Shown here in pieces: positions 22,496-34,077 of a stretch of 64,000 nt of DNA; position 1 is the stretch's first letter, and each line of letters opens with the position of its first letter. A program made the position numbers and the translations under genes. The notes under the pieces are model-generated. The model worked only from the letters and a program-made list of their open reading frames with translations. It was not told the origin of the DNA and searched no databases. Source of the stretch: Enoplolaimus lenunculus (Eukaryota > Nematoda > Enoplea > Enoplida > Thoracostomopsidae); the NCBI GenBank assembly GCA_030248215.1, contig JASANG010000142.1, forward strand, positions 41,001-105,000. Direction: 5' to 3'.

Positions 22496-23147
22496 TGGCC
22501 AATGTATAGAAATAGAACAGAGCCGTAACAGTACCACATTCCTAAGCCTAAAGCCAAAAAATCAGATTATACCTAAGTCTAAGTGTAAGAAGTGTTTATA
22601 CCTCTTAGCATACTGTAGTGACCCGAATAAGAGGGGGACTGATATTTATTTGGCCTCTCCAGAGGATATCACCCTTGTTATTCAGTTACGGACTGTTATT
22701 TATTTTTTCAACCCACGCTCCACCGCCCTTCGTTACCGATATATATCCGGTACTGCAACTATCCGTTGAATTTAAACCTTTATTTGTCTTGTGTCAATAG
22801 CTTGAACGATAATACAAGGTTATACTTAAGAATGTACTTTCAAAATTTAAGTACGCTTTAATGTTTCGAACTCAAACTATTTGGTCCTGGAGTTATTTAG
22901 GCGCTACAATTTAGGGTTAATTGACATTTATGGACTCTAATTATTAGGGTTTAGGGACTATATCCGCTTACGGATTCTTATTAGAGATACGGACTCCTAT
23001 TGATTAAGACTCAAAATGGGGACCCCCTCTTATTCCCCCCTCTTATTCGGGTCAATACAGTACGCAAAAATTAGTCAAAAGCTTAAGGTTGTTCTATAGC
23101 AGTCCCGCAGAAAAACATTTCTCCCATGATATTATTTACATGGGCCA
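22496..23147 (+). mobile_element. R1 element split by an R2 insertion
   Basis: R1 left part 22496-22612: TTGGCCAATGTATAGAA, GCCGTAACAGTACC and CCTAAGCCTAAAGCC. R1 right part 23061-23147: AAGCTTAAGGTTGTTC, AGTCCCGCAGAAAAACATTT and TTTACATGGGCCA. Together about 200 bp, the size of an uninterrupted R1, so R2 landed in an existing R1. Confidence 0.85.
22613..23060 (+). mobile_element. R2 element, full length (448 bp), inserted in R1
   Basis: CTGTAGTGACCCGAATAAG at the left and TTATTCGGGTCAATACAG at the right, with TA at 22611-22612 and 23061-23062. The flanking R1 halves show that the TA is a true target duplication. Confidence 0.9.
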
Positions 23148-23189
23148 CTTTCTATGATTACAGCTAATGGGCTCTTGTACACTTTGTGG

Positions 23190-23292
23190 AGGATTAGGCT
23201 CAGGTTTAGGTTTAGGAAAAAGCTTTTATTAGCATAAACCTATGCCTTTACCAAAGCCTTTTCGTAAAGCCTTAACATAAAACCTTATCCTT
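23190..23292. repeat. R1-like inverted fragment
   Basis: GGATTAGGCTCAGGTTTAGG in one direction and CCTATGCCTTTACCAAAGCC in the other; tail GGTGTACAAGAGCTTAATAT. Confidence 0.45.
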
Positions 23293-23425
23293 GTGGTGGG
23301 AGGTGTACAAGAGCTTAATATTGTAATTAACACATAATATTCCTCATATTAGCATATAATTATGTTACATTATTTTGATCCCCAGCGGCTTGGCTCATTC
23401 AAAAACCAAGACGCTTTTATAAACC

Positions 23426-23665
23426 ATAAGTAAACTTATGCTGCATTGTAGTGTTATTTCCATGCTTATAAATCTATGTCAATGCAATAGAACACGGCCG
23501 AAACGGCATATTCCTAAGTCTACGCCTAAGCCTAAGCGTAATAATAAGTCTTTACCAAAGCATAAGCGTAAGAATATACCAATACCTAAGTCCAAGCCAA
23601 AGCAAAACCATGGCAAAAGCTTAACTTTATTCTTTTGCACTCCGGCGTCAAAATTCGTCCGCCCC
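23426..23665 (+). mobile_element. R1 variant, left part duplicated at 25137
   Basis: CAATAGAACACGGCCGAAAC, CATATTCCTAAGTCTACGCC and TAAGCCTAAGCGTAA; right part CTTTTGCACTCCGGCG. The first 115 bp recur almost unchanged at 25137-25255. Confidence 0.65.
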
Positions 23666-23855
23666 TGAATTAGTCACATGCCTAAATATGAAACGCCTCC
23701 GCGAGCTTGCAAATGAGAACTATATTACTTTGTTTTTATTGTTAAAGCCTACTGAATAAATCTCTTCACCGGCAATTTTTGTACATATGTCCATGTGTGA
23801 AGTGGGTCGGCATTCTCAACCCGCGTTTAAATTTGTTAAGGGAAGGCACGTCATT

Positions 23856-24100
23856 CACTGTAAATTTCAGTGAGTTAAATTTAACTCAGAGTGAGCTGAA
23901 TCCACTCAGAGACGTGAGCTCTGTATTATGTCTTTCTGAACTCAGAATTCTGAATTGATTGAACTGAGTTAATTAATCAACTCAGGCGGAATTAAATCAA
24001 CTCACAGTGAGTTGAAGTTTCCTGTTATTAACTCAGAAATAACCAGAATTGACTAATTCGCGCTCCGAGTTCAATAATGAACTCATTTTAACTAACAGAG
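23856..24100. mobile_element. R9 element (245 bp)
   Basis: CACTGTAAATTTCAGTGAGT at the left; interior of TTAACTCAGAGTGAGCTGAA and TCAACTCACAGTGAGTTGAA palindromic motifs; right end AACTCATTTTAACTAAC. The second copy is at 41433. Confidence 0.7.
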
Positions 24101-24242
24101 TTTTTGAACAATATCGGTTTGTCAATTGAATTTTACAAACTGAAAGCAATGTTTTAACCGTTGTCAAAGCCGGCCGCTAATCTTTAATTCGTCAAGTGCA
24201 GCAACTGATTTGAATTACTAATTATTCTGCAATATCGAGATC

Positions 24243-24408
24243 CAGGCCCTTAGCCAGCCGACCTTGCTAGGGGGGCTAAAAAACTGTCAGGATGGGCATT
24301 TAAAGGTTTTCAGTGACTTACAAGCAAAGATGAAAATCTGGGGGAGGGGCAAAATTTTTTCAGGGGAGCTAAGAGCCCCCCTGGCCTCCCCTTGGCTACC
24401 GGCCCACT
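24243..24408 (+). mobile_element. R3 element, full length
   Basis: AGGCCCTTAGCCAGCCGACC at the left, TTGGCTACCGGCCCAC at the right; inside TTGCTAGGGGGGCTAAAAAA and GGAGGGGCAAAATTTTTTCA. Confidence 0.75.
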
Positions 24409-24519
24409 TTATTAAATTGCTAACGTGGCTGTTTTCTAGAATCATTTGAACTGTCCGATTTCTGGTTGTAGCCTTATATTTGATTGAAAGCCTATTGCTA
24501 ATTAAACAATTCTGAAATG

Positions 24520-24735
24520 CTTATTGTATCTGTCACTAGTTAGCAACAGGTTTTCAAACTGATGAACGTTTGCAATTACGTATCTCAAATCTGGCATAGA
24601 AATAAAACATATTAAATGAGAAAAATGTGCGAAATTTTGAATTTGACAGTTCACTCTGTTCTAAAGTTACAAAACCTATCACCAAGTCAAGTAGTGACAG
24701 GTGGTGCTACACACATTTGGGAATACGGTTCTAGG
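24520..24735. repeat. R7 repeat
   Basis: CTGTCACTAGTTAGCAACAG and GGTTTTCAAACTGATGAACG at the left; AAACCTATCACCAAGTCAAG and CACATTTGGGAATACGG at the right. Confidence 0.6.
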
Positions 24736-25071
24736 CATCAAGCATGCATTAAACAAAAAACGTTGATATCGCGGTATTGGCCAATTATTTCGTGATAATA
24801 GACAATTCGTCGGCAATTATAGCTCATTGTCTTGTGTTGATTAAAGTCTCATTATTTTCTGCTTACCCTAGCAATTATTCATGCTATATATTTTTTATCA
24901 CCGCAACATGATATATTCAATAGTATACTCAAGTGGGAAGCTGATGGTATGGACGATTAATATTGTTATATACTTTGCGAATTTCGATTAGGACGCGAAA
25001 ATGGAACCTTTTTCACAAACTTCTTCTTGTGCGTTCCTCGTGCATTTAAGGCTAAAAGTTACGCTCAGTCG

Positions 25072-25135
25072 CAGGTTTTCAGCTTATTGAAGCCTAAAGG
25101 CTTAGGCTAAGCCTTTTCAAAACCTGAACCTAAAC
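25072..25135. repeat. R1 core fragment
   Basis: AAGCCTAAAGGCTTAGGCTA, an inverted TTAGGC pair without R1 termini. Confidence 0.4.
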
Positions 25136-25136
25136 G

Positions 25137-25260
25137 AGTAAGTAAACTTATGCTGCATTGTAGTGTTATTTCCATGCTTATAAATCTATGTCAATGCAAT
25201 AGAACACCGCCGTAACAGCATATTCCTAAGTCTACGCCTATGCCTAAGCAGCTTACCAAG
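25137..25260 (+). repeat. Copy of 23426-23540
   Basis: Shares TAAACTTATGCTGCATTGTA, TTTCCATGCTTATAAATC and AATGCAATAGAACAC with 23426-23540, differing at only a few positions. Confidence 0.85.
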
Positions 25261-25262
25261 AG

Positions 25263-25934
25263 CTAAATCAGTTTCAACTATGTCTGAACTCGAAGGATCG
25301 ATACCTACTCCGGGTTTACATTTAAAGAAACTGGTGGCATTTTTCTTAGTGCCCAGCTTTTTTTAAAGTTAGCCAGTTGAATGGTGTAAACTTTCTACTA
25401 AGTTTAAATGTTTTAGAAAAACTACTTTTTATAGATTAACGTGCTAAGTCAATAAATATTGAGTTTGAGTTTTATTACGATTGTGGGGTCGCATGCAGCT
25501 GGTCTGAAGTTTGGCTTGCAAAGTAAGCTGCTTCAGTAGTTAAACAACTTTATTTTCCGATTTTCGCAATATCTTCTGTGTATAGAATCACAGCTACATG
25601 AAGTGCAGAAGCAGGTAGGGGTGTGGGCTTCGCCATATTTAATGGTGGGACCCCCAACATAAAGGGCGGCACATGGTTTATTCGTGCCGGATCTGAAGCT
25701 GTCCGAGTTTCCCCCGGGTTTCTCTTTCGTTTATTGTGTGAATACTTCATATCGGGTTCGGTAAAGTAAATATTTTAAAAAAATTGGGAAGCAAGAAATT
25801 TTTTTGATAGTTGGATGAGAATGGTCTTTCCATTTCAGATTGCATACTACTATCCTCCTGATGTTACTTAATCGTTTATATGGTTAAATCAATTAATACA
25901 ACATATACACATTCCGTCTCTCTGACCCTTTTAA
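25263..25934. other. Gene-free stretch
   Basis: No repeat of the local families and no supportable gene. Confidence 0.35.
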
Positions 25935-26432
25935 ACAGAAAATAAATTGTCTTAAAATTTCAAGACTCCTAGTTTCTTAAATTTTCAAGACAATATTGTC
26001 TTGTATTTCAGACGTATAATTCAATGAAACAGCTCAGAAATTCGTTTCTTAAAAAGTTTACGTCTTGGACGTATCTTAGGTTGTAAAATTAGGGAATTTG
26101 GTTGAGCTTTATGCCCCCATTTTGGAGTCAGTTTCTTTGGTATATTTTTGTGTTGTATTTTAGACATATATGCCTTATATTTCAGAAATATTTGTCTTTT
26201 ATATTTCAGAAATATTTGTCTTATATTTCAGAAATATTTTTCTTAATCGTTAATAAAACAAAGTCTTAAATTTAAAACATTTAAGTGTGAAAAGTTTAAA
26301 CCAATATTTCTGAAAAATTCAAGAAATACAAGTTTTGAATTCAAGACATCTGTCTGGAGTCTGTATCGAGACAAAATTGTCTTAAATCTCAGACAATATT
26401 TCTTGAATACAAGAAAATTTGTTTTGTGTGTA
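25935..26432. mobile_element. R10 fold-back repeat
   Basis: TTGTCTTAAAATTTCAAGAC at one end and GTCTTAAATCTCAGACAATA at the other. At 26165-26240 TTATATTTCAGAAATATTTG recurs three times in tandem. Arms are long but diverged. A partial relative lies at 60905. Confidence 0.6.
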
Positions 26433-26554
26433 GAGCCTGCTTGTGAAAAACTAATAACAATTACATATATCTCCATGCTGACATGAAAAACAGAAACAGT
26501 TGTTAGCCGTTTTTGTTTTTACAATGCCACGTATGTAACTTTCGTTAAAGTTAT

Positions 26555-27489
26555 ACTAGGTAAAACTGCCCCCGGAAGGGACAGATTGTGATATGTTTCG
26601 CTTGAAGCATGTAAAAGAGTTTAAACAAGGGTTAATTAGACCATAGATCAGTAGGTAATGTTTATAATATTAGCTCCACAACTTCTATGAAAATAGTTGT
26701 CATCTATATCTTTCACGACTGGCTTTCAGTGTTAACACGCTTGAGGTCAGTGAAACAAGAAACATATGGGCCCAGCGGACATCACCTATCAGCGCAATAA
26801 CATTAGCGTTTGTTGGGTTTTACAATGTTCAGTTTATAAGTGATCTAATCTAGCATTCTTCATTAGAAGAGGATATTTTTGGAGTTTTAAAATATGTTTC
26901 TAAAACTTGATTAGTAAATATTTCAATATTGCAAAATTACAAATTGCGTCTATTGATTATCGAATAAAAAATGTCACGCATACGTGCTCGACTATTTTAG
27001 CTATCTTTACCATGAATGACAATTTGATGATTCGAAGTCGAGAAACTTTTCCAAATTGTGTTCTGTGACGTGACATATTTAAGCTATTCATCTAGAAAAT
27101 ACAATTCAAACGTTGCTAAATATTTCAAAGAAGATGTTCTGCTGGCGCTCAATTGAGATAACTTTTAAAAAGTAACTGACTGTTATACGAAAGGCATGTT
27201 GAGAGATGTACTTTAGAACGCCTTGAAAACCCATAGTGTCAATTTATAGCTTAACAGATGAAAGTTCGTTAGGCCCATATGTTTCTTGTTTCACTGACCG
27301 CAAGCGTGTTAACACTAAAAGACAGCCGTCAAAGATATAGATGACAACTATTTTCATAGAAGTTATGGAGCTAATATTATAAACATTACCTACTGATCAA
27401 TGGTCGAACTAACCCTTGTTTAAACTCTTTTACATGCTTCAAGCGAAACATATCACAATCTGTCCCTTCTAGGGGCACTTTTACCTAGT
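26555..27489. mobile_element. Fold-back element with 218-bp inverted arms (935 bp)
   Basis: Arms 26555-26772 and 27272-27489 are inverted copies differing at roughly a dozen positions. Ends: ACTAGGTAAAACTGCCCC and its complement GGGGCACTTTTACCTAGT. The arms share TTCGCTTGAAGCATGTAAAA and AGAAACATATGGGCC. The 500-bp loop is AT-rich with no open frame of note. I could not identify a target duplication or superfamily. Confidence 0.9.
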
Positions 27490-27519
27490 TTCTTTCTTTT
27501 ACATGGGATACGGTGAGGT

Positions 27520-27600
27520 TTTATGCTAAGACTACTCCTAAGCGTACGCCTAAGCCTAAACAAAATATAAGTCTAAAGCGTACACTTGCTCCAGTGCAAT
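27520..27600 (+). repeat. R1 fragment
   Basis: CCTAAGCGTACGCCTAAGCC followed by AAGTCTAAAGCGTACACTTG. Confidence 0.5.
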
Positions 27601-29090
27601 CCACCAAAAAGCAGCCTGTTCTAAGCTATAATGCATGGAGGTTATTACAAAATATTACTGTCTTAGTTAGCAATTTCAGTAGAACAAACATCGCAGGGAC
27701 ACGTAATCTATTGCACGGTGTCATTAGCATCACACAATAATATCGACTAGCTATGGTAATTACATATATGTAATACAATTTTTTCGAAAAATTACAAAAA
27801 TCAAACTTTTAATAACCACTTAAATGAGACGTTTAGCTGTCCAATTTGTGTATGGTGTCGAAGCGGCTAATTAGGATATTCTATACGTAAGTTACCTCAT
27901 TCCAGCTCTGCTTTCCTGCAGAGAACATTCTGCAAAACTTTCAAAAAGCGTGCATTCTCGATGCTTGAAACATATATTGTAAACACTAGCGTGTTTCAAT
28001 AATAGAACGTAACCGTCTGGATGTCTTTTCTGCAGACACTTTCGATAGAGACCATTAGCGGATATGCGACGTGTGTTATTGAAAAAATTACATCTCAAGA
28101 TTACTAAACAAATCACAAAGTAGCGGCACAGTCCAGCTGAAATTCTTCCCTGCCCACAAATTTCCCGACTGCCAATATTTCAGTTAACAACATTCCACTC
28201 CAGGCATCTGCGCTCCAGCTTGCAATGTCTGGAATTACATATAACAACCAATGAAAGTTATGCCTGAGAGACGCATCCAGAAGTCACACTCTCGAAACCC
28301 CAGGATGCGCCCAAAACCTTAGCTAAAATAAAGTTTCTGGTGGTTTTTTTGCTCCAACGCCTAAACCAGGCGCATCTGGTTTTTTCCCTGCAGGCTGAAA
28401 AGTTACAAGAGCACGAATCCAGAGGCATTCCTACTCGTGTCCTTTATAAATAAATGACGTATATATGCATATATTGTACGCCTTCAGATTTTAGAACAAA
28501 TATTTGCAATTTATTGTTTTAAGAGGTAAGATTTCGTTTGGGAAATGAATAAAAGTTAAAAACTCAATTATGACGTAAAAGTTTATTCTGCACCATTTTA
28601 AGTGCGTATACAACGTGTAGAAAACATTAAGGGATCCAGATAGGGGCGGGGGGACGTGCGGCTTCGTCAGAAAATTTTTGTGATAAAATGGTATTAATGT
28701 CCTACCTTACAATTTTCCCCCACCAAAAAATTGGCACATATAGAGCATGTAGGAAAAAATTCGTTTCACAACTTTTGCCAGCCTGATTACCGTCAGAAAT
28801 TTTCGGATTCGCCGCTGTTAGAAAATGCCGATTACCAATAAAACGCACGATATCAGGCTTTGGAATAACGACCTGGCTTATTGCTTGAGTTAACAAGATA
28901 GGTTATATCCTCCCAAAATAAAAATCTTGGCAAAGCGATTTAATTTGACGCAAGCAACTAAATATATTACGTTTCTATGATGCCTGAGAACTGCATGAAA
29001 TGTTCTAAGGTACATTTTACCTCGGTTTATATTGAGGTAGTAGTGTAAATTGAATATTTGGGATCTGTATAACCGGTTTAAGCTTGAGTA
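27601..29090. other. Gene-free stretch; 28086-28240 kinase-like scrap on the minus strand
   Basis: No repeat of the local families. On the minus strand a stop-to-stop frame of about 50 codons translates to PDIASWSADAWSGMLLTEIL followed by AVGKFVGREEF. This resembles protein kinase subdomain IX (DVWSxGxLLxE) but is too short to call a gene. An AG acceptor-like TAATTCCAG precedes it. R3-like G runs occur near 28645. Confidence 0.25.
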
Positions 29091-29527
29091 CTGTAATGAC
29101 CAGAATAAGAGGGGGACTGATATTTATTTGGCCTTTCCAGAGGGAACCCACATCGGTTATTCTGTTACGGACTGTTATTTATATTTAACCGGCCCTCCGA
29201 CGCCCTTCGTTACTGATGTTCCCGGTACTGCAAATATCTGTTCAATTAAGCGTTTTTGTCTTGTATCAAAAGCTTAATATGCGATGATGCAAGGTTTAGG
29301 AACGTAGTTTCAAAACTTAAGTATATTTTAAAATTTCGAGCTCAAGTTTATTTGGTCCTAAAATTATTTATGCACTACAGTTAGGGATATTTCACATTTA
29401 TGGACTCTAATTAGTGTTTAGGGTTTCTATCCGGTTACGGACTTTTATTAGGGATACTGACTTCAATTGATTGAGATTCCAAATGGGGACCCCTCTTATC
29501 ACTCCCCTCTCATTCAGGTCACTACAG
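29091..29527 (+). mobile_element. R2 element, full length (437 bp)
   Basis: CTGTAATGACCAGAATAAG at the left, CATTCAGGTCACTACAG at the right, TA at 29089-29090 and 29528-29529. Slightly more diverged at its ends than other copies. 29528-30097 shows nothing. Confidence 0.85.
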
Positions 29528-30097
29528 TATATGCTCAGTATACACGGATTTGCTAACTGTTCCAATATAATCCGGTTGTGTAAAGCCCCATTTACACATG
29601 AATGTGTTTGCAGCGAAAGGACCTATGTATACATAGAAATATATATTTGTATACCCATATATACGTTGACAAAGATACTCTAAATATGTATTTATAGTTA
29701 TAGCTTTTGATGTTATACCGACAGTGAGAGATCTGTGCTGTTATATTATTCAGACGACACGTTTGTTTTCTAACACCTTCCAAAATTGGCCCCGAACTTT
29801 ACTAATTGACTTACAAACAGGCACAAATCGACTCTTGATATTTATGTTTACCGATAGCTGTATTAGAGTAGCGATAAATATTTTGATCGTGCAATGATTT
29901 CAAGCAACTCGTGCATTTTATCATTACTTTTATGCAAATGAAAGTATACGTGGCTTTTAACTTTCGAAAACAACTAGTATATATATCCAAAGTATTGAAT
30001 GAGCCTGCAATTATTGAAATTGCTTTATTTGAAAATACACACCGCTCGCACTGGTTGTGACGAATTAGGCTTTTTATATCATTCGTTCTTGCATTGG

Positions 30098-30215
30098 CCC
30101 ATGCTTAGATTTTGCACGATATTTTTCGCTTAAGCTTTAAGCTTGGGCTTAGACTTATACATTCAACGGTTTGGTTAACGCTTAGGAATATGCTTAATCT
30201 ACAGTTACAGCATGA
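30098..30215 (-). mobile_element. R1 element, reverse copy
   Basis: GGCCCATGCTTAGATTTTGC, GCTTGGGCTTAGACTTATAC, then GGAATATGCTTAATCTACAG and TTACAGCATGA. 30216-30635 shows no gene. Confidence 0.55.
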
Positions 30216-30635
30216 AAGTATTAACACTGGTTTTTATGGGAAAAGTGAAGCATGACGTTTATGCTGCGTTGGTTTAACGCCGTCAGCGTGGGTTAACGCG
30301 TAGTATGACGCCATTGGAGGCGAAAATACCGGAGCCTTTGACGGCATCGGGGTCAAATCTGAAAATAAACCCAAATAGGATTGTTTTATGACATGATCAT
30401 GTCCTCGGTAAACGGCATTGGTGTTGTGATAAAATGCAAGACAGCGCTGGGAGATTTAACTGCCGGTTTTCGCCGATCCATTTCAAATTTTATTTGTGCG
30501 TGTCACGTTCATATTTTTATGTTCGTAGCCGCAGATATTCTCGCACCAAATAATTTTTGAATCTATCACTATTGTATAGGACTGCAAGCAACTAAACACA
30601 AAAATATACGAGCGATACAGACACTGTGAGCATTG

Positions 30636-30826
30636 GTTAACAATTCTAGCATATATGCGCAGTGGAAAATCTTCACAAGACGTGAGAGCCCCTCGGCCTC
30701 GAGCGACAAGTTCCTATATCTCGCTGGCCATCGTAAACGACTCCCACTCATGAGACTAGGGTTGGAATATTACCATGAAATTACATCTCATATGAAATTG
30801 GAAATATTCATGTGAGCAAGGGTTAA
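30636..30826. mobile_element. R6 element with degenerate tRNA-like part, reverse copy
   Basis: GAGCCCCTCGGCCTCGAGCG, AAACGACTCCCACTCATG and AGGGTTGGAATATTACC follow the order of the tRNA-like segment at 16465-16535 in reverse. It ends AAATATTCATGTGAGCAAGG plus GTTAATT. 30827-31261 shows no supportable gene. Confidence 0.6.
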
Positions 30827-31261
30827 TTACCTTGGTTTCTGCATACTTTTTGATTATTTTGAGTATATTTTTGACCATAGTTTAATATACAAATATTTAA
30901 AATGATTTTAATATAAATGCAAATAGAAACATACAATAACGATGCCGGTTTTACATCCTTGATTATTAATAAACCTGAATCTTTACATTAGAAAACCGTT
31001 AGATATAAAATAACATTTGAAGTTCGAAAAATATTAAAGCAGTTACTCGGTACAATTTTTAACAAGCTATACTTTCAAGGAACGGTCTACAACCAATGAT
31101 TTGGCGTAAGAAAATAAGTAATATTGCAGCATCCGTATTGTTGGGAGGGATTTTGTGGATTTTACTTACCAGGTATTATACCTCGTCCTTTATGGCGGAA
31201 TTAGATGAGGCTGCGACCTTGAAAGCTTTTCGATGCAAATGGCGAAAATATGGCGTTGATA

Positions 31262-31605
31262 CTCTGGTGACCCGAATAAGATGGCGGTGATTGATATTTA
31301 TTTCACTTCTACACAAATCACCCTTTATTGCTATCCGGTTCCGGACTGTTATGTATTTTTTAACAGCTCGGGCAGCACAATTTAAACTTAACGACAACCA
31401 TTTTCTATGATTTAAGATCATTATTAAAATATATACTTTTGCTGATAGAGGAATATAAAATTCCGTACTGAACTGATTTTGTTCCAATATTAATGGACTA
31501 ATTAGTAATTTTGAACTTTATCTATTTACGAACTCTAAGGGATATAAACTCTGATATATATTAATATATATTAAGCTTCAAAATAAAATCTCAGGACCTC
31601 TCTCC
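31262..31605 (+). repeat. R2 element, degenerate
   Basis: CTGGTGACCCGAATAAGATG at the left, GGTTCCGGACTGTTATGTAT, and late motifs TTTACGAACTCTAAGGGATA. The right inverted end cannot be recognised. Confidence 0.55.
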
Positions 31606-31842
31606 TTGCTGCAGTTCAGCACTAATTAAAAAATTTACACATTTGTTGCAATTTGTGAACGTTTCAAATATTCAAACATTTGCTAAACACGCTTTAAAAG
31701 TTGTGAAGTTTTGGTGCCCGTAATGTAACCTCCGTTATTGGAAAGCCCTTGATCAGACACTGTCCTATCGCTATATTTATCTAAATTTTTCAGCTATGAC
31801 CAATTAGAAATATGTTATCTAAACTAGGTAACAAATAGGACC

Positions 31843-32231
31843 AGTGGCGGTGGCGGATCCATGGAGGGGCCACACCGGCCGTGCCCCCCAACAGCATCTC
31901 GACAAAAATTATATAGTGTCAATTGCTGTTCTATGCTGTTTATTCCTCTGTTTTATACACAATAGTATAAGCACGCTTTAAAGTTTCGAACTCACCTTTA
32001 TTTGGCCCTCGAGTCATTTATGCGCTACAATTGGGATAATAGACATTTACGGACTCTAACAAGGGTTTAAGGGCTCTACCCGCTTACGGACTCTTATTAA
32101 GGATACGGACTCGTATTAATTGGGGGTCAAAATGGGGACCCCCCTCTTATTTGGGTCACTACAGCATGGGTCAAAATTAAGTTTATTACCTGTGAAATTT
32201 TGGCTCACTCTGAGATCCTGGATCCGCCACT
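31843..32231. mobile_element. Element with GTGGCGGATCC inverted ends, holding an R2 fragment
   Basis: GGCGGTGGCGGATCCATGG at the left and CCTGGATCCGCCACTA at the right are inverted. Inside, 31965-32164 is R2 sequence. Confidence 0.65.
31965..32164 (+). repeat. R2 fragment, right part
   Basis: GCTTTAAAGTTTCGAACTCA through CTTATTTGGGTCACTACAG. The left half is absent, as at 4836. Confidence 0.75.
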
Positions 32232-33147
32232 AGATAGGACCTAAGATATATAATTATCAATGATCAAAACTAAATGAGTTGATAAACAACGCACTTCGTA
32301 AAATATCAAAGATAGGCCAAACAGCAATTGTGAGATTTAGCAATACAACAGTGATGTAAAACCAACGCTGATTGGTTAGCGGTATTGCTTCTGACTAAAT
32401 CAGTTTCGCCTATATCAAACTGCTGCTGCATAAAATAGCATATTTGCCTTGGCCAATTAGTAATTGTCCTGAATATCAGATCGATCTACATCGTCAATGT
32501 GTATAGAACTATGCCAGAAATAGTTTATTTTATTTTACCTGCTTTTAGTAAATAAAAACGGCCTTAACAAATTGTTCAACATAACCTACAAGCTTTCAAT
32601 ATTTTACGCGAAAGTTGCTCTCCGGACAGTAAATCACGTTGGTTTTTAATTGTGAAATCTAGCAGAGCGACACAAAAAGGCAGTAGTTCCAGTCTGTTCT
32701 TCGGTAACCTCCACGAGGCTTTACTAGGCTGACTGCTGGAAGGCTTTGCTAGCAGTTTAAACCTTTGAGCAAATAGATTTGAAAACGAACCGTGTTTTAG
32801 ATGTGTACTTGGCTGCAGAGACGCAACCAACATTTCAATTTGTAATAATATAAAGTCTGTATATAGTGCTCGAATGTTCAATTCATTTTTCTAAAAATTT
32901 CGCAGTAGTATATCTTTGTGTACGCCGTTATCTGCGAAGTAATTCTTCGAAACCTGTGAAAGTGTCTGTTTTGATGATCTACGGGGTTGAGAAATTTTAT
33001 ATGCATATCTAATTTGTACGCCTCTTCTAAGTTATTGCCTTTGTCTATTTTTCACTCATCTCCAAAATATTTCGTCGTGGTATTTATCTATGCGCTAATT
33101 TTATTGTTATTCATTCGGGAGTTTTTTGGAGATTCTGCCTATCTTGT
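32232..33147. other. Gene-free stretch
   Basis: A 101-codon open frame on the minus strand (32881-32576) has mixed composition but no recognisable family, no splice context and no signal sequence. I do not call it a gene. Nothing else is seen. Confidence 0.3.
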
Positions 33148-33335
33148 GTGATTCTACGACAATTCGTCGCCCGGCAACCTGTCGCCTAACAGTGTCCAAA
33201 AACCTATGTGTAAACAAACCTAAACGTAAAGCGTAAGCCTAACCCTGCGGCAAAGCCAAAGCTTTGTGATGGGCGACGAATTGTCAATCGATGAAATTTC
33301 AGATTACAAGTTGTCGGGCAATGAATGGTCCTGAT
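33148..33335. mobile_element. R11 element
   Basis: CTACGACAATTCGTCGCCCG and CAACCTGTCGCCTAACAGTG at the left; GGGCGACGAATTGTCAATCG and AAGTTGTCGGGCAATGAATG at the right. A short R1-like core, CGTAAAGCGTAAGCCTAACC, lies between. Confidence 0.55.
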
Positions 33336-34077
33336 ACCATATTGTATATCGCCCTGCACACAGACTCCAGATTGACAGATATTATTTGTTATTCAATGAA
33401 GTACTTAAATTGCTAATATAATTTTTTGGTGCTACCCACAATGGGTTATTGTAGGTTTTTAAATGCTCTTGTCGTTCCATTTAGAAGTATGGTCCATTAT
33501 TCGGTTTCTATTACACTCTACCACGTAAACAGCAAGAGCTCAACCACTTATTTCATATCGGGAGGATCCTAATTTCCATATGAAAAGTTTATGTGGCGAG
33601 CGAAAAATCAGAAAGTTGTCTTTTAAGCCCGTAAGAGTAATTTTTTTCCGTTTCCCGAGTAATTACACGAGGTAAATTGTCTCTTTTGCATACGCCCTGA
33701 TAGAAGCACAAGAAACAAAAATGCCATTATCTGCGCATGAAGGCAGCAGGGCAAATGGCTTGTATAACTTTTGTTCAACGTGTTTATCACTTTTTTAAAG
33801 TTTTTGAGTAAATGAATTAAGTACTAGTAATCATAGTTGCACCCATGTGCAAATGGGGTTTAACACTTTTTCACAAGGCGTAGACGATAACAAACAAGGC
33901 ATTCATTAACCCACGCTTTAGGCTTACAGACTAATGCACTCAGTAAACTTTTAGGTACTAAATGTTGTGCAGAATGATCTGTTATATATTGTTTGAATAA
34001 CGTGTACATGTGATGGTACGGTGCTCAAAACACGAATTGGATTGGTGTTTAAAGTGTTAAAATTATGATCATTTGGT
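33336..34077. other. Gene-free stretch
   Basis: AT-rich with no gene; an isolated CGCTTTAGGCTTACAG near 33913. Confidence 0.3.

Noticed and set aside
31096-31290. Short frame starting with basic residues and a hydrophobic segment (WILLTRYYTSSF), like a signal anchor
   Set aside because: It runs directly into an R2 copy and has no continuation; a hydrophobic stretch is common by chance in AT-rich DNA.
32576-32881. 101-codon open frame on the minus strand
   Set aside because: Mixed composition but no known domain, no repeats of motif, no splice or poly(A) context, and length not exceptional in a 64-kb window.
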